Positions 6,682 through 14,392 of a DNA stretch of 15,753 nucleotides are shown piece by piece. Within the stretch, counting starts at the first letter, position 1. Each line of letters opens with the position of its first letter. Below the pieces are notes generated by a model, which did not search any database, was not told the DNA's origin, and saw nothing but the letters and a program-made list of their open reading frames with translations. The position numbers were made by a program, and so were the translations under genes. The DNA is from CAYJRR01 sp964372275 [NCBI: uncultured bacterium] (GTDB taxonomy: Bacteria; CAYJRR01): NCBI GenBank assembly GCA_964372275.1, contig CAYJRR010000106.1, positions 1-15,753 of the forward strand. The letters run 5' to 3'.

Positions 6682-8452
6682 GGATCCGGATTGCGAAGCA
6701 GGCCCCCTCCCCCGGGCGGCTCTCCACACCGATTTCGGCCCCGTGTTCGGCGACGATCCGGTGGACGATCGCCAGGCCCAGGCCGGTTCCGTGGGCCTTG
6801 GTCGTGAAGTAGGGGGTGAACAGCCGTTCGCGCGCGTCGTCGGGGATCCCGGGCCCGTCATCGTCGACGGTCAGCTCGACGCCGTCGTTCGTGCGGCCCG
6901 TTCGGACGACGATCGATCCGCGCTCGCCGACCGCGTCGGCCGCGTTCGCCACCAGGTTCAGCACGGCGCGGGACATCTGCTCGCGGTCGACGTCGATCGG
7001 AGGCAGTCCGTCGGCCAGCTCGGTTCGGAGCGCGACCCCGGCCGGCAGACCGGAGAAGAGTCGAAGCGCCGAGCGGACGACGTCGTTCAGATCGGCCGGC
7101 TCGAGCCGTGGCTCCGGCATCCGCGCGAACTCGGAGAACTCCCGTACCAGCCGCTTGAGGGAGTCGACCTCTTCCAGGATCGCCTGCGCCGACTCCTCGA
7201 AGATCTCGTCGAAGGCGGCGTGTTTTTCGCGGTGCGCGCGGCGCGTCGTCTCCACCGCGAGCTGGATCGGGGTGAGGGGGTTCTTGATCTCGTGCGCGAT
7301 GCGTTGGGCGATCTCGCGCCACGCGGCGATCCGTTCGCTGCGCACCAGCCGGCCGCGCGACTCGCGCAGGTCGGTCGCCATGGCGTTGAAGGCGTCGACC
7401 AGGGCCGTCAGCTCGTCCTTCCGATCGCGCTCGACGACGACGCGGTGATCGAGGTCCCCGGCGGCGAGGGCCCGCGCGCCGTCGGCCAGCGCGGCGATCG
7501 GCGTGGCGAGCCGCCGCGCCAGCACCGAGGCGGCGACGAGCGATCCGCCGAGGAGCGCCACGGCGATCAGCACGAACGAGAGGAAGAGTGAGCGTCGGGC
7601 GGCGCGGGCCTCGTCGGTGCGACCCAGTCGCAGGACGACCTGCCGAGCCGATCCGGGGATGTCGCCGTCGTCGAACGACGGAAGGAGGGGCAGCGTCCGT
7701 TCGAGGACGATCTCGCGCGCCGCCGTGCGGTCGGCGCCGGCGGAGGCGGTCGTCGTCGCTCCGGAAGCGCCGTCCGAGGGGGGGCCGACCGCGGGTCCGT
7801 GCGACAGCGCGATCTCCACGAACGCCGGATTGCCCGCCATCGCCCGCAGCGTTTCGGGGCGGTCGAGGAACTGCCCGACGACCAGCGCCAGTCCCGGCTC
7901 GGGGACGCGGTCGACGCGCCGTGTATGGACCCATGCCAGCCGCGCGATCGGCCGGCCGTCGGGCCCCAGCGCCGATCCGTCGCTCGCCGGCGATTCGATC
8001 CGCGCCGGTCCGGTCCGGCCGGTGCGTCCCGGCGCGGCCCCACGGTCGACGCGCGAGAGGGAGCTCGCCGGCCAGTGCGCCGACGCGAGAACCCGGCCGT
8101 CGGTCCGAACCAGATCGAGGACCTCCAGGCCACGCCGGGCCGCCTCGTCGGAGACGAAGTCGAGGAGCGCCCGAAGCGCCTGCGGCGATCCCGTCCCTGC
8201 CACGAGGTCCAGCGGTTCCCCCTCCGACTCCAGACGCAGCAGCCGCTCCTCGATGTCGGCGGCGGCCGCCTCCAGCGCGCGTGAGGCGCGATCGCGGCTC
8301 TCCTCCCACGCCGAGGCGGCGAGCGTCGCCTGGACGCGGCGCGCCTCCCGCCCGGAGGTCGAGAGCGCCGCCAGCGCGGCGACGAACAGCCCGCCGGCCG
8401 AGACGAGCGCCACCGACGAGAGGCTCCACGCCAAGCGTGCCCGCAGCGTCAC
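6656..8452 (-). CDS. NtrY-like membrane sensor histidine kinase
   Basis: Two-component kinase that autophosphorylates a histidine in response to an external or membrane signal. The 598-residue product has membrane helix 1 (about 8-30), a large extracytoplasmic region (about 31-285) with a Gly/Ser/Thr-rich insert near 222-243, and helix 2 (289-313). Then come HAMP (about 313-365), HisKA with phospho-accepting H387 in RIAHEIKNPLTPIQL, and an HATPase domain with N503, DDGPGIP (531-537), FTPYF (545-549) and GTGLGL (555-560). All catalytic boxes look intact. The NPLTPIQLA form of the H-box is typical of NtrY-type kinases. Its GTG overlaps the upstream binding-protein stop as GTGA. No response regulator is in the window, so its partner must lie elsewhere. 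Confidence 0.93.
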   Translation of the reverse strand: MTLRARLAWSLSSVALVSAGGLFVAALAALSTSGREARRVQATLAASAWEESRDRASRALEAAAADIEERLLRLESEGEPLDLVAGTGSPQALRALLDFVSDEAARRGLEVLDLVRTDGRVLASAHWPASSLSRVDRGAAPGRTGRTGPARIESPASDGSALGPDGRPIARLAWVHTRRVDRVPEPGLALVVGQFLDRPETLRAMAGNPAFVEIALSHGPAVGPPSDGASGATTTASAGADRTAAREIVLERTLPLLPSFDDGDIPGSARQVVLRLGRTDEARAARRSLFLSFVLIAVALLGGSLVAASVLARRLATPIAALADGARALAAGDLDHRVVVERDRKDELTALVDAFNAMATDLRESRGRLVRSERIAAWREIAQRIAHEIKNPLTPIQLAVETTRRAHREKHAAFDEIFEESAQAILEEVDSLKRLVREFSEFARMPEPRLEPADLNDVVRSALRLFSGLPAGVALRTELADGLPPIDVDREQMSRAVLNLVANAADAVGERGSIVVRTGRTNDGVELTVDDDGPGIPDDARERLFTPYFTTKAHGTGLGLAIVHRIVAEHGAEIGVESRPGEGACFAIRIPSPPKPRI

Positions 8453-9921
8453 GTGGGCCCCGGAAGGCCGACCTCGGCCCAGTCGACCGTTCCGAGCGCG
8501 CCGACCGACAGCCCCTCGACGGCGGGCGCCACCTTCAACAGGCGCCGTGGGTGGACCAGCGGAACGATCCGACCCGCCGCGCGGACGCGGTCGTCGGCGG
8601 CGCGCGCGGCCGACGTGCGGGCGGCCGGGTCGGCAATCGCCGCGAGCGCGCGGAGCTCGTTCTCGGCGGCGTCGACGCCGATCGCCGGATGGCGCGTCAT
8701 CGACTCCAACGCGAAACCGGGATCGGAATCGGTGGGCACCCATTCCATCAGGAGCAGGTCCCAGCGGTCGTTGTCGGCGAACGACGTGATCGCCTCGGGA
8801 CGTCTCCACCCGACGGTGGCCGCGACGCCGGCACCGCGCAGGTCCCAGACCAACCGGTCGGCGATCTTGCGCAGGTCGGCCGAACCGTCGAGCGCGATCA
8901 GCGTCAGCGGCGTCGCGGGGCCTCCTCTCGGGGGGCGCGGGTTCGGCTCGCCCGCCGTCGGTACGCCCCCGGCCGGCGCGCCCAGGGCAGGCGCGCCCGC
9001 GGTCGCCGGCGAGACGAGCGGTCCGAGGGATCCCGGCGGCAGGAGCGTCGACGCGGGCCGGGCACGCCCGCCGAGGAACACCTCGGAGAGCAGTTTCCGA
9101 TCCGGCGCCGCGGCGATCCGCGCGCGGAGGTCGGGCGGGAGGCGCGGCGAGAGCATCAGCAGCACCGTTGCGCCGACGTCGGCGGCGATCGATGCCGCGG
9201 AGGCGTCGCCCGCCGCGATCACCTGCGCCTGTCCTTTGCGAAAGTGGGCGGCGGCGTCGCGGTCGTCGGCGACGATCAGGCGGTCGAGATACGGCCGTCC
9301 GGCCGGACAGCGGGGGTTCGCGACCAGCACGCCCGCGACGCCCGCCGCGGGTCCGGCCTCGGGAGCGAACGCCCCCGCGCCGACCGGAAGGCCGTCGGCG
9401 AGGCGGACGATCGCGGAACCGACGTCGGCCAGACGGAGCGGCAGGTCGGGCGCCGGCACGGCCGCGTCGATCTCGACGCGGTTCGAACCGGTGGCACGCG
9501 CGGCGGCCAGCGACGCGGGCAGGCGTCCGCCGACCTGGACGGCGCGGCGGAGCGATTCGACGACCGCCTCCGCGGTGATCGGGGTGCCGTCGGCGAAGGC
9601 GATCCCCGGCCGCAGCGCGATCGACCAGCGACGCGCGTCCGACGATGCGGTTGCCGACTCGGCGAGCATCGGCAGCGCGCGGCCGAGCCGGTCGCGCCGA
9701 AAGAGCGTGGCGTGGATCGCCGCCGCCACCTCGCGCGCGATCCGCGTTCGCGCGCGGTGCGGGTCGTGGGAGTCCTGCGCGGCCGCGGCGTCGACGATCG
9801 CCGCGGTGAGCGTCCCGCCGAAGGCTCGAAACCGCGCGCCGCGCGCCGATCGCAGACGCGGGAGGCGGGCCGTGCCGAGACAGGCCAGGCCGGCGGCGCG
9901 CGCGAAGGTCCGGCGGTTCAC
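8449..9921 (-). CDS. Family-5 (peptide/nickel type) extracellular solute-binding protein, no permease nearby
   Basis: The 490-residue product resembles SBP_bac_5 proteins (OppA/DppA). GGTLTAAIVD at 35-44 and SHDPH at 51-55 match the N-terminal lobe. ALPMLAESATASSDARRWSI followed by FADGTPITAEAVVESL (109-124) matches the family hallmark, and NPRCPAGRPYLDRLIV (202-217) the LD-containing strand. The C-terminal part DLLLMEWVPTDSDP (388-401) and the VPLVHP segment also fit. The start MNRRTFARAAG has a twin arginine, but the hydrophobic core is short and followed by a basic stretch, so export is uncertain. Residues 300-337 are a Pro/Gly/Ala insert. It overlaps both neighbours by GTGA. With no ABC permease or ATPase here, a sensory role with the downstream kinase is a plausible inference; a scavenging role with a distant transporter is the alternative. 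Confidence 0.8.
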   Translation of the reverse strand: MNRRTFARAAGLACLGTARLPRLRSARGARFRAFGGTLTAAIVDAAAAQDSHDPHRARTRIAREVAAAIHATLFRRDRLGRALPMLAESATASSDARRWSIALRPGIAFADGTPITAEAVVESLRRAVQVGGRLPASLAAARATGSNRVEIDAAVPAPDLPLRLADVGSAIVRLADGLPVGAGAFAPEAGPAAGVAGVLVANPRCPAGRPYLDRLIVADDRDAAAHFRKGQAQVIAAGDASAASIAADVGATVLLMLSPRLPPDLRARIAAAPDRKLLSEVFLGGRARPASTLLPPGSLGPLVSPATAGAPALGAPAGGVPTAGEPNPRPPRGGPATPLTLIALDGSADLRKIADRLVWDLRGAGVAATVGWRRPEAITSFADNDRWDLLLMEWVPTDSDPGFALESMTRHPAIGVDAAENELRALAAIADPAARTSAARAADDRVRAAGRIVPLVHPRRLLKVAPAVEGLSVGALGTVDWAEVGLPGPT

Positions 9922-11288
9922 GGGCGCCTCCGCAGGTACCACAGCGCGGTGTGCCCGCCTCCGGGAGGGCGAACCAGCACCAGCGCGGCGGTCGCGTCGG
10001 GACCGGGCGCGGCGGCAATGGCGGCCACCTCGCCGTCGACGGTCGCGCTCCAGAGCGGTCGATCGGCGGGCGACCCGGCGGTGAGCGTCACGGTGTCGGC
10101 GACCGGTTCGGATCCGCGCCCGGCGCACAGCACGTCGGTTCGCCCGTCCGCGTCCCAGTCGGCGAGCGCGTAGGCGGAGCCGCAACCGACGACCCGCGCC
10201 ACCTCCTTGAGATCGCCCCGCAGGAGCGCGATCGCGCCGCGACCGTCGAGCAGTCCGAACGCCGCCGACGCGCCGTCGAGCCGCGCGGCCGCCGCCTGTT
10301 CCGCCTCGCGGAGGTCGAGCCACGCGGTCCGCGCGGTCCTCGCGCCGCCGGCGGACGGGAGCCATGGCCGCTCCACGAAGTGGTTCGTCCCCGGCTCCAG
10401 CTCGGCCGAGAACCGCTGTTCTCCGGCGGAGGACCAGCGGCTGGCCAGCACGATCCCGTCGCGGTCGGCGCGACGCTCGAGACCGCCGCCACGCCAGGCG
10501 TAGACGCGCGTGCGCGCCTCGCCGCCTCGGCGGACATGGACCTCCCCCGCCCCCCCTGCCGAGGCGACGACGCGGGCAAAGGTCCGTGGCGCGCGGGTGG
10601 CGATCGGCGCGCGCCCGACGGCCGGGCCCTCGTCGAATCGGACCGCGGCGCGCCGCACGGGTCCGTCGGGGCTCGTCGAATAGACGAGGAGCTCGTCGTG
10701 CGTCGCCACCGCCAGCTCGGCACGGCCGTCGCCGTCGACATCCCCCGCGTCGGCGTCGAGGGCCTCTCCCGGGAGGGTGCCGACCCTCCGCCAGGTGTAG
10801 CCGAGGCGATCGGGCGGCGGCGTCTCCGCCGGGACCAGCCACGGAATCCAGGCATCGTTCTCCGCGGCGGTGGCGAAGGCCCACGCTTCGGTCCGGCCAT
10901 CGCGGGCGAGCGGACCCCCGACGGCGAGCGCGCCGCCGTGGCGGGCGAATCGGAGCGAGATCGTGACCCCCCCGCCGTCCATCCGTTCCGGGCTCGGCGA
11001 CGGGTCGGCCCGGAGCCCGAATCCCCCTTCGGCGAACAGCGCTTCGACCAGCACCCGCGCGATCTCCGACTCGGCCGGCGAGGCCTCGAGCCCGGTGTCG
11101 GCGCGCAGCTCGACGCGCGCCGTCCGCGCGCCGATGCGTTTCATCTCCCGCGCGATCGAGGACGCCAGCTCGGTGGCGAGCGCGGCGGGGGGGGACGGCG
11201 GCGGAGGCGTGGCGGCGAGGGGCGCGGCAGCGGCCAACGCCGCGGACAGCAGCATCAACGGCGCGGCGGCGATGCGTAACGGGAGCAT
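9918..11288 (-). CDS. Secreted FG-GAP/VCBS repeat protein of unknown function
   Basis: The 456-residue product has a clear signal peptide (MLPLRIAAAPLMLLSAALAA, cleavage near residue 22-26), then a Pro-rich spacer. An N-terminal region (about 36-130) follows with the rhythm of small secreted alpha/beta domains (ATELASSIAREMKRIG, then SEIARVLVEALFAEGGF); I cannot name it, though an LpoB/CsgG-like fold is possible. The rest carries FG-GAP/VCBS-type calcium loops, clearly at D183-x-D185-x-D187 (DVDGDGRAELAV) and D377-x-D379-x-D381 (DWDADGRTDVLCAG), suggesting a beta-propeller. The ATG at 11288 is preceded by a 23-bp gap to the membrane gene upstream. Its stop overlaps the next start as GTGA. It may present a ligand or partner to the binding protein and kinase; that is inference. 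Confidence 0.78.
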   Translation of the reverse strand: MLPLRIAAAPLMLLSAALAAAAPLAATPPPPSPPAALATELASSIAREMKRIGARTARVELRADTGLEASPAESEIARVLVEALFAEGGFGLRADPSPSPERMDGGGVTISLRFARHGGALAVGGPLARDGRTEAWAFATAAENDAWIPWLVPAETPPPDRLGYTWRRVGTLPGEALDADAGDVDGDGRAELAVATHDELLVYSTSPDGPVRRAAVRFDEGPAVGRAPIATRAPRTFARVVASAGGAGEVHVRRGGEARTRVYAWRGGGLERRADRDGIVLASRWSSAGEQRFSAELEPGTNHFVERPWLPSAGGARTARTAWLDLREAEQAAAARLDGASAAFGLLDGRGAIALLRGDLKEVARVVGCGSAYALADWDADGRTDVLCAGRGSEPVADTVTLTAGSPADRPLWSATVDGEVAAIAAAPGPDATAALVLVRPPGGGHTALWYLRRRP

Positions 11289-11311
11289 CGACGGAACGTC
11301 ACGATAGCACG

Positions 11312-11707
11312 TCAGAAGGGGAGCTTCTCGGCGAGGAGGCCGACCACCGGAAGGGGTTTCGCCTCCCCGCGCAGCGCACCGACGGCACCGACGACGGTCA
11401 TCGCCAGCGCAAAGGCGCTCGTCAGACCTTGGAGCAGGGTGCCGACGCAGGTCGTCTGCGCGCCGAGCACGGCGGTGACGAGCGCGTCGACGGCGAAGCC
11501 GGCGATGGCGAGCCCCACGGCGGCGACGTAGAGCGCCGCCCCCTGCCGGGCGTGGAACTGCGCGAACGGGTTGTCGCGCGCGCCGAACATCGGTACCAGG
11601 AACCCCGGCAGGCAGCAGACGCAGACGTAGCCGATCGCCGCCAGATTCTTTGCGGTCGCGATGTCGCGGGGTTCGTAGCTCGGCGGACCGTGTGCCACGT
11701 CGGCCAT
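11312..11707 (-). CDS. DUF4870-like small membrane protein
   Basis: The 131-residue product has hydrophobic segments near 22-41, 56-80 and 89-110 and a central NPFAQFHARQGAALY, close to the FHA+QG motif of the DUF4870/Tic20-like family of small multi-helix membrane proteins of unknown function. The N-terminus (MADVAHGPPSYEPRD) is polar. It is the first gene of the minus-strand block, 23 bp before the FG-GAP gene. Cysteines cluster at the end of the first helix (CVCC). A TAGGAT about 9 nt before the ATG could be a -10 element, which would leave almost no leader, but no good -35 is seen. Confidence 0.8.
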   Translation of the reverse strand: MADVAHGPPSYEPRDIATAKNLAAIGYVCVCCLPGFLVPMFGARDNPFAQFHARQGAALYVAAVGLAIAGFAVDALVTAVLGAQTTCVGTLLQGLTSAFALAMTVVGAVGALRGEAKPLPVVGLLAEKLPF

Positions 11708-11768
11708 GACGGCCGGATCCTACCCTTTCGATCGGTTCGGCGCCGCGACGAGGAGACGTCGTCCGGCG

Positions 11769-11798
11769 TTGACAGCGATCCGGCTCGCCCAAGAGAAT
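11769..11798 (+). promoter_or_regulatory. Candidate promoter of outer-membrane protein gene
   Basis: A perfect -35 TTGACA (11769-11774), 18 bp, then GAGAAT (11793-11798) as a weak -10. The start codon lies only 12 bp beyond, so transcription from here would give an almost leaderless message. No Shine-Dalgarno sequence stronger than AAGAGAA is present. The intergenic region is only 102 bp and must also serve the divergent DUF4870 gene. Confidence 0.4.
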
Positions 11799-11809
11799 GC
11801 GCGTTCTTC

Positions 11810-13207
11810 ATGAAACGGCTTCCGATCGCCGCGGCTGCGCTCACCCTCCTCGCCGCCGCTCCACCGGCGGGCGCGACCGAGTTCGCGCTCGGCGGCTACT
11901 ACCGGATGCGGCTGGAGATGTTCAAGAGCCTCGGCGCCGGGGTCGGGCTCGAAGGGGTCACCGCCGACCGCACGACCGGCTTCTGGCAGCATCGCGTCCG
12001 GCTCGACCCCAAGATCAAGCTCAACGACAACGTCGCCTTCTTCGCGCAGATCGACCTGCTCGACAACGTGATCGCCGGCGACGTTCCGGAGATCGCGACC
12101 TCCTTCGAAACGGCGCTCCCCGAGTTCTTCAGCCAGGGGGTTCTGCCGCAACACGACGTCGACCCCAGCGGCGACGTGGTCGGCGATTCGCGCCGCGCGA
12201 TCGCCGTCAAGCGCGCGTGGGCGGAGGTGTTGACCGGCGTCGGCCAGCTCAAGTTCGGCCGGATGGGAAGCCACTGGGGGTTGGGGATCCTCGCCAACGA
12301 CGGGAACGGCTGGGACGACGACTACGGCGACACCGTCGACCGGATCCAGTTCGTCACCAAGCTCGGGCCGATCTACGTCGTCCCGATGATCGACAAGATC
12401 GCCGAGGGGGACTTCTTCTCCGCGGAGAACGACCAGCGCGCCTACGACCCGGTCGACAACCCCGCCTCGCTCCACCGCGGGTCCGACGACGTCGACGAGG
12501 CGGTGCTGGTGACCGTCTACCGCGGCGAGTTGACCAGCGCCGGCGTCTACGGCGCGCTGCGCGTGCAGCCGGCGACCGACGCGCGGGTCTGGATCGGCGA
12601 TGCCTGGGGGAAGACGCGGATCGGCCCGGTGGCCGTCGAAGGGGAGGCGGTCTACCTCACCGGCGAGATCAAGAACTTCATCCCGCCGAACTCGCCGCCG
12701 AGCATCACCGCCCGGCAGTGGGGGATCGCGATCGAAACCGAGCTACCGCTGCGCCGCTGGACGCCCGGCCTCGACTTCGGCGCGGCGTCGGGGGACGACG
12801 CCGACGGGCCGACCGACGGTTCGATCGACAACTTCACCTTCGACCGGAACTACCGGGTCGCCTTCCTCCTCTTCCGCTTCGTCCACGTCCTGAACGCCCC
12901 CAAGGCGCTGACCAACGCCGTCTACTACCGGCCAACGCTGCGATGGAAGCCGGCGGAGAACCTCGAGGTCGACGCGGCGCTGGTCTACGCCAAGACGCTG
13001 CGTACGCCGCCGGAGGCGATCGGAACCAAGACCGGCGCCTACGGCACGGAGCTCGACCTGCAGGCGACCTGGAAGCTGTACGAGAGCTTCGAGCTCGGTC
13101 TGCGCTACGCCCTGCTCGCCCCCGGAGAGGCGCTCAAGCCCGCCGGTTCGGGCGAGCTCGACGACTTCGTGCACGGCGTCGAAGGCCGTTTCCTGCTGCG
13201 CTTCTGA
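11810..13207 (+). CDS. Outer-membrane beta-barrel protein
   Basis: The 465-residue product starts with a clean signal peptide, MKRLPIAAAALTLLAAAPPAGA, cleaved around residue 22. The rest alternates polar and hydrophobic residues with many aromatic ends (FALGGYYRMRLEMF, HRVRLDPKIKL, NVAFFAQIDL) and closes with VEGRFLLRF, the C-terminal Phe used by the BAM complex. A conserved-looking patch GSHWGLGILANDGNGWDDDY lies at about 157-176. It resembles porin/alginate-export-like proteins of deltaproteobacteria, but I cannot name the substrate. The ATG is fixed by the signal peptide; no in-frame alternative lies close upstream. It overlaps the lipoprotein start by one base (TGATG), so the two are probably co-expressed. 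Confidence 0.85.
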   Translation: MKRLPIAAAALTLLAAAPPAGATEFALGGYYRMRLEMFKSLGAGVGLEGVTADRTTGFWQHRVRLDPKIKLNDNVAFFAQIDLLDNVIAGDVPEIATSFETALPEFFSQGVLPQHDVDPSGDVVGDSRRAIAVKRAWAEVLTGVGQLKFGRMGSHWGLGILANDGNGWDDDYGDTVDRIQFVTKLGPIYVVPMIDKIAEGDFFSAENDQRAYDPVDNPASLHRGSDDVDEAVLVTVYRGELTSAGVYGALRVQPATDARVWIGDAWGKTRIGPVAVEGEAVYLTGEIKNFIPPNSPPSITARQWGIAIETELPLRRWTPGLDFGAASGDDADGPTDGSIDNFTFDRNYRVAFLLFRFVHVLNAPKALTNAVYYRPTLRWKPAENLEVDAALVYAKTLRTPPEAIGTKTGAYGTELDLQATWKLYESFELGLRYALLAPGEALKPAGSGELDDFVHGVEGRFLLRF

Positions 13208-14388
13208 TGGCTCGGAGGGCTCGCGCGCCCGCGGCGATTGCCGCGCTTGCGCTGGCGGCGGCGTGCGGGATCCGCGGAGCGCCGCCGAGCCCGAAGGCTC
13301 CGGCGGCCGTCGCGGCGCTCAAGGTCGAGGCGCGCGACGGCGCGGTGCGAATCGCCTGGAAAGGGGATCCGTCCGCCGCGCGCGAGCGGCTGCCCGCGTT
13401 CGACGTCTTGCGCCGGGCCGACGACCCGGAGGCGCGCGGCCACTTCGTCCCGGTCGGCGCCGTTCCGGCGGCGGGCGCCGGCCGCTACGAGCTGTACGAC
13501 CGGACGGTCGATCCCGGCCGCCGGTATTCCTACCGGGTCCAGTTGCGCGTTCCGGTGGAGGCGCCCCCCGAAGCGATTCGCTACCGCGGTCCCGAGCGGA
13601 CGATTTCGTGGGAGCTGCCCCCTGCCGCGCCGACCGGCGTCTCCGCCACGCCGCTCCACATGGCGGCACGGGTCCACTGGGAGCCGGTCGAGCGCGCGGC
13701 GGGCTACCGCGTCTACGAAGTCGGTGACGACGGACGGCCGCTCCCGGAACCGATGCACCGCGGCCTGCTCGATCGTTCGCCGTGGACCGCCGTTGGTCTC
13801 CCGGACGGTCGACCGTTCTCGTTCGTCGTCCGGTCGGTCCGGCTCGTCGACGCGGTCTCCACCTCCGTCGACGGCGACGCCGGCTCGGCCGGGCCCGCGC
13901 CCGAGGAGGCGCCGTTCGGGCCGAGCGCGGCGGAGGTGTCCGACGCGGCGCTCGAAGGGGTCGCGATCCCGGCGGCCGCCGTCGCCCGGCGCGCGGGCGG
14001 GTCGTTCTTGGGAACCACCGCCCTTCCGGGTATCGAGTCGGTCTCCTCGGAGGTCGTCTCGGTCGTCCCTGGCGTCACCGAGCCGGCCCCGCCGCCGACC
14101 CGGGTCAGCCTGGCGTCGACCGCCGAGGGGATCGCCCTCTCCTGGCGGACCTCGACAGGCGAGCAGGTGGTGGGCTACCACGTCGAGCGCCGCGCGCTCG
14201 ACGTGGACGGGATGGTGTCGCCCGGAGCCGAATGGCGGCGCCTGACCGAGCGGCCGGTCGCCGCCAGCGGCTGGGTCGATCGCGAGGTGAAGAAGGGGAA
14301 GCGCTACGAATACCGCGTGCGGGCGGTCGACGCGTCGGGGACCGAAGGGGCGTCGTCGCCGCCGAAGTCGCTCGCTTGGGAAGGATAG
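13207..14388 (+). CDS. Fibronectin type III domain lipoprotein
   Basis: The 393-residue product begins with an Arg-rich start and hydrophobic segment ending in ALAAAC with C20, a lipobox-like site that lacks the usual Leu at -3. Three FnIII-like modules follow: about 34-120 (VRIAWKGD, then YELYDRTVDPGRRYSYRVQL), 139-230 (ARVHWEPVERAAGYRVYEV) and 294-390 (IALSWRTSTGEQVVGYHVERR, then KGKRYEYRVRAVDASG), each with the paired Trp and Tyr-x-Tyr-x-Val pattern. A less structured link lies at 231-293. A FnIII lipoprotein directly before lysA is, from memory, also found in Geobacter-type genomes. It probably sits in the envelope; its job is unknown. It is 4 bp from lysA. Confidence 0.85.
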   Translation: MARRARAPAAIAALALAAACGIRGAPPSPKAPAAVAALKVEARDGAVRIAWKGDPSAARERLPAFDVLRRADDPEARGHFVPVGAVPAAGAGRYELYDRTVDPGRRYSYRVQLRVPVEAPPEAIRYRGPERTISWELPPAAPTGVSATPLHMAARVHWEPVERAAGYRVYEVGDDGRPLPEPMHRGLLDRSPWTAVGLPDGRPFSFVVRSVRLVDAVSTSVDGDAGSAGPAPEEAPFGPSAAEVSDAALEGVAIPAAAVARRAGGSFLGTTALPGIESVSSEVVSVVPGVTEPAPPPTRVSLASTAEGIALSWRTSTGEQVVGYHVERRALDVDGMVSPGAEWRRLTERPVAASGWVDREVKKGKRYEYRVRAVDASGTEGASSPPKSLAWEG

Positions 14389-14392
14389 GACG

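Noticed and set aside
8449-9921. Binding protein as part of a local ABC transporter
   Set aside because: No permease or ABC ATPase gene is present on either side in the window.
8453-11279. Long plus-strand open frames across the kinase, binding-protein and FG-GAP genes
   Set aside because: They mirror well-supported minus-strand genes, are low-complexity Arg/Gly/Pro-rich, and show no start signal or domain.
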